Below, one piece after another: positions 61,636 through 64,000 of a stretch of DNA of 64,000 nt. Source of the stretch: Staphylococcus sp. GSSP0090 (GTDB lineage: Bacteria > Bacillota > Bacilli > Staphylococcales > Staphylococcaceae); NCBI RefSeq assembly GCF_013391405.1, contig NZ_JACBFD010000044.1:62001-126000 (forward strand), read 5' to 3'. The position numbers and the translations under genes are program-made. The notes under the pieces were generated by a model that searched no databases, had not been told where the DNA came from, and saw only the letters and a list, made by a program, of their open reading frames with translations. The stretch's first letter is position 1; each line of letters begins with the position of its first letter.

Positions 61636-63011
61636 TGGGATTACAATCCTACGATTATGGTTTGAGACCACATGATAATTTCAATGTTGTTCGTGATTTT
61701 AATTTAAATCATAATCATTTAGAAATACTTAACAGATTGTTCACACCTATGATTGGCGTTAATGCCATTGGTTTATATCATTACTTAAATCAATTTGCTG
61801 AGGTAGAATCAGACACTGTTTTAACTCACTATATCATTATGAGTGAATTAAAAATAAATCTGTTAGAATTCAGAAAAGAAATGGATTTGTTAGAAGGCAC
61901 AGGTCTGGTTAAATCATTTGTTAACCACGGTTCACAACACTCAACGTTTATTTATAATGTGATCCAACCGCCTTCTGCAAAGCAATTTTTTAATGATCCT
62001 ATGCTATCTGTTTATTTATTCAGTGAGGTAAGCAAACAACGTTATCAGCAACTAAAACGGCATTTTGAAAGTGCGCAACGTATCGATTACACTCAATTTC
62101 AAGATGTGACACGTACATTCACTGATGTATTTAAAGTACCTAACAAAGTGGTAGAAAATGACGGTATAGCGATTAAAGAAGCATCAGTTTATAGTGGTTT
62201 GAACTTGAGTCAAGTTGAGTTTGACTTTGAAACACTATATGATTTATTGCAAAGTCATTTTATAAGCACAAAAATAATCGATAAAGACGCCAAATTACTC
62301 ATCAAGCAAATTGCTACATTATATGGATTGACACCTGAGGCAATGAAGCGCATTATTTTAAAATCAATCACAAGTGCACAAGAATTGTCTTTTGAAGAAT
62401 TGCGTAAACATGCAAGATCATATTATTTAATGGAACATGAACAACAATTACCTTCGTTAAGTGTTAAAGCTGAGACGGAGAATGAAAATAAAATAGAGAA
62501 TCAACCCACACAACCCGAAAGTGAAAATGATAGTTGGCTTAAACAGTTAGAGGAAACGAGTCCTATTGATATGCTCGCATCATGGTCAGAATCTGAACCT
62601 ACGACACAACAAAAATACATGATTGAAGAACTTATTGAACGCGAGCATTTATCATTTGGTGTTATCAATATACTTTTACAGTTCGTTATGTTAAAAGAAG
62701 ATATGAAACTGCCTAAGTCATATATTTTTGAAATTGCATCTAATTGGAAGAAAAAAGGAATTAAAACTGCAGAACAAGCATATCAATATGCGATAAAAGT
62801 AAATCAACCTAAGAAAGATACCCAATCTAATAAACGTCAATATAAACAGAAACAATTGGCTTCAAGAGAAATGACACCAAAATGGTTAGAAGAACGTGAT
62901 AACAAGCAATCAAATGAATCGTCTAATGATGAAGATGATGAGAAATTAAAAAAAGATAGAGAGCAATTTCTTAACCAATTAAAAAATAGATGGAAGGAGG
63001 ACAATGAATGA
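61635..63011 (+). CDS. dnaB: Replication initiation and membrane attachment protein DnaB
   Basis: Helicase co-loader of Firmicutes; despite the name it is not the hexameric helicase. The 458-residue protein has an N-terminal winged-helix/DDBH1 region (about 1-150), a central helical section and a DnaB/DnaD-like DDBH2 domain (about 300-395, with YMIEELIEREHL and WKKKGIKTAEQAYQYA). The C-terminus is a charged Lys/Asp/Glu tail. It overlaps nrdR by one base and dnaI by four, so the three are translationally coupled. Confidence 0.92.
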   Translation: MGLQSYDYGLRPHDNFNVVRDFNLNHNHLEILNRLFTPMIGVNAIGLYHYLNQFAEVESDTVLTHYIIMSELKINLLEFRKEMDLLEGTGLVKSFVNHGSQHSTFIYNVIQPPSAKQFFNDPMLSVYLFSEVSKQRYQQLKRHFESAQRIDYTQFQDVTRTFTDVFKVPNKVVENDGIAIKEASVYSGLNLSQVEFDFETLYDLLQSHFISTKIIDKDAKLLIKQIATLYGLTPEAMKRIILKSITSAQELSFEELRKHARSYYLMEHEQQLPSLSVKAETENENKIENQPTQPESENDSWLKQLEETSPIDMLASWSESEPTTQQKYMIEELIEREHLSFGVINILLQFVMLKEDMKLPKSYIFEIASNWKKKGIKTAEQAYQYAIKVNQPKKDTQSNKRQYKQKQLASREMTPKWLEERDNKQSNESSNDEDDEKLKKDREQFLNQLKNRWKEDNE

Positions 63012-63931
63012 AATCTTTCAACCATATCATGGGTGAATCAAATGATTTATCAAAGCGAATCGAAAAGATTAAAAAAGATGTCGTCAACGATCCAGATGTT
63101 AAACAATTTTTAGAAAACCATAAGTCCGAATTGACTAATGCAATGATTGATGAAGATTTAAATATCTTACAAGAATATAAAGATCAAGAAAAACATTATG
63201 ATGGCCATGCTTATAAAGATTGCCCGAATTTTGTGAAAGGGCACATACCAGAATTGTATATAGAGAATAACCATATAAAAATTCGTTATTTACCTTGTCC
63301 TTGTAAACTTAAACATGATGAAGAAAAATTTAATGCACATTTGATTACGTCACACCATATGCAACGAGACACACTTGATGCTAAGTTGGAAGATATTTAT
63401 ATGGATAGAAGAGACAGATTAGATGTTGCTATGGCTGCAAATCAAATCTGCGATAAAATTACAAATCACGAATCACAAGTGAAAGGCTTATATTTACATG
63501 GTCCATTTGGAACGGGGAAATCTTTTATATTAGGCGCTATAGCGAACCAATTAAAAACTGAAAAAATACCATCTACCATCGTTTATTTACCAGAGTTTAT
63601 CCGTTCATTGAAAGGTGGATTTAAGGATGGTAGTTTTGAATCTAAACTTTCAAGAGTCAGAGAAGCGAACATACTTATGTTAGATGATATTGGTGCTGAG
63701 GAAATTACGCCATGGGCTAGAGATGAAGTGATAGGACCACTTTTACATTATAGAATGGTTCAGGAACTACCAACTTTCTTCAGTTCAAATCTAAGTTTCG
63801 AAGAATTAGAATACCATTTATCAGTTACGCGAGATGGTACTGAAAAGACAAAAGCTGCTAGAATTATGGAACGCATTAAAACACTGTCTATTCCTTATTA
63901 CTTAGAAGGAAAAAATTATCGCAATGATTGA
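63008..63931 (+). CDS. dnaI: Helicase loader DnaI
   Basis: AAA+ ATPase that loads the replicative helicase with DnaB and DnaD. The 307-residue protein has an N-terminal helicase-binding, zinc-containing domain (CPCKLKHD and following His residues near 97-120). The AAA+ module has Walker A GPFGTGKSF (about 165-173) and Walker B ILMLDDIGAEE (about 221-231), with sensor residues in SSNLS. It ends in ARIMERIKTL. AAGGAGGACAATGA provides the ribosome site inside dnaB. Confidence 0.94.
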   Translation: MKSFNHIMGESNDLSKRIEKIKKDVVNDPDVKQFLENHKSELTNAMIDEDLNILQEYKDQEKHYDGHAYKDCPNFVKGHIPELYIENNHIKIRYLPCPCKLKHDEEKFNAHLITSHHMQRDTLDAKLEDIYMDRRDRLDVAMAANQICDKITNHESQVKGLYLHGPFGTGKSFILGAIANQLKTEKIPSTIVYLPEFIRSLKGGFKDGSFESKLSRVREANILMLDDIGAEEITPWARDEVIGPLLHYRMVQELPTFFSSNLSFEELEYHLSVTRDGTEKTKAARIMERIKTLSIPYYLEGKNYRND

Positions 63932-63955
63932 AATTTGAAATGAATGTTGTATAAT
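63928..63955 (+). promoter_or_regulatory. Promoter after dnaI for the next unit (probably thrS leader)
   Basis: TTGAAA (63928-63933), a 16-base spacer and TATAAT (63950-63955) overlap the dnaI stop. In staphylococci and B. subtilis dnaI is followed by thrS with a T-box leader. ACGAAGACAAGATGAA at the window end would be the start of such a leader. Only about 40 transcribed bases are visible. Confidence 0.5.
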
Positions 63956-64000
63956 ATAATTAAATCTAAATCTTACGAAATAATACGAAGACAAGATGAA

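Overview
The window is a 64 kb stretch of low-GC Firmicutes chromosome, almost certainly Staphylococcus. The order acsA-fhs-sgtA-tyrS-htrA ... rpsD-ezrA-iscS-thiI ... ackA-ald ... dnaE-accDA-pfkA-pyk-citZ-icd-phoPR-polA-mutM-coaE-gapB-nrdR-dnaB-dnaI is the conserved staphylococcal backbone, and the proteins read as staphylococcal orthologues. A chromosomal speG between glpQ-like and rpsD genes argues against S. aureus, whose core genome lacks speG, and suggests a coagulase-negative species. I do not name the species.

Layout. 1-5 kb: 3' end of acsA, an intergenic graveyard holding a decayed SprG/SprF-type type I toxin-antitoxin locus, then fhs and the monofunctional glycosyltransferase sgtA. 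5-12 kb: tyrS behind a tyrosine T-box, htrA, a PlsC-like acyltransferase, the N-acetylglucosamine-type PTS permease nagE and a HAD phosphatase. 12-20.5 kb: serA overlapping a class V aminotransferase, an OsmC protein, a glycerophosphodiesterase, speG, rpsD with its long leader, a GAF-type methionine sulfoxide reductase and ezrA. 21-29 kb: iscS-thiI (tRNA thiolation), a TauE/SafE permease broken by an extra G in a 9-G tract, sppA-RDD, tpx, a YtxK-like methyltransferase and ackA. 29-38 kb: a secreted phytase-like protein, two universal stress proteins, ald, cutC-pepQ, a UPF0173 hydrolase, a CBS/DRTGG regulator and nrnA. 38-52 kb: dnaE, malic enzyme, accDA, pfkA-pyk, an amino-acid permease, citZ and icd. 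52-64 kb: phoPR, polA-mutM-coaE, gapB, nrdR-dnaB-dnaI, and at the edge a promoter for the next operon.

The genes are mostly central carbon metabolism (acetate activation and excretion, lower glycolysis, first TCA steps, malate to pyruvate, gluconeogenic GAPDH, fatty-acid initiation) interleaved with DNA replication and repair. Matches to the CcpA cre consensus lie in front of fhs, nagE, pfkA, citZ and gapB, so carbon catabolite control probably links many of these units. Most operons end in strong intrinsic terminators.

No mobile element, prophage, CRISPR array or rRNA/tRNA gene was seen, and I found no convincing new multi-gene system. The most notable items are the homopolymer frameshift, the toxin-antitoxin relic, the core speG, the translationally coupled serA/aminotransferase pair and several unexplained long inverted repeats.
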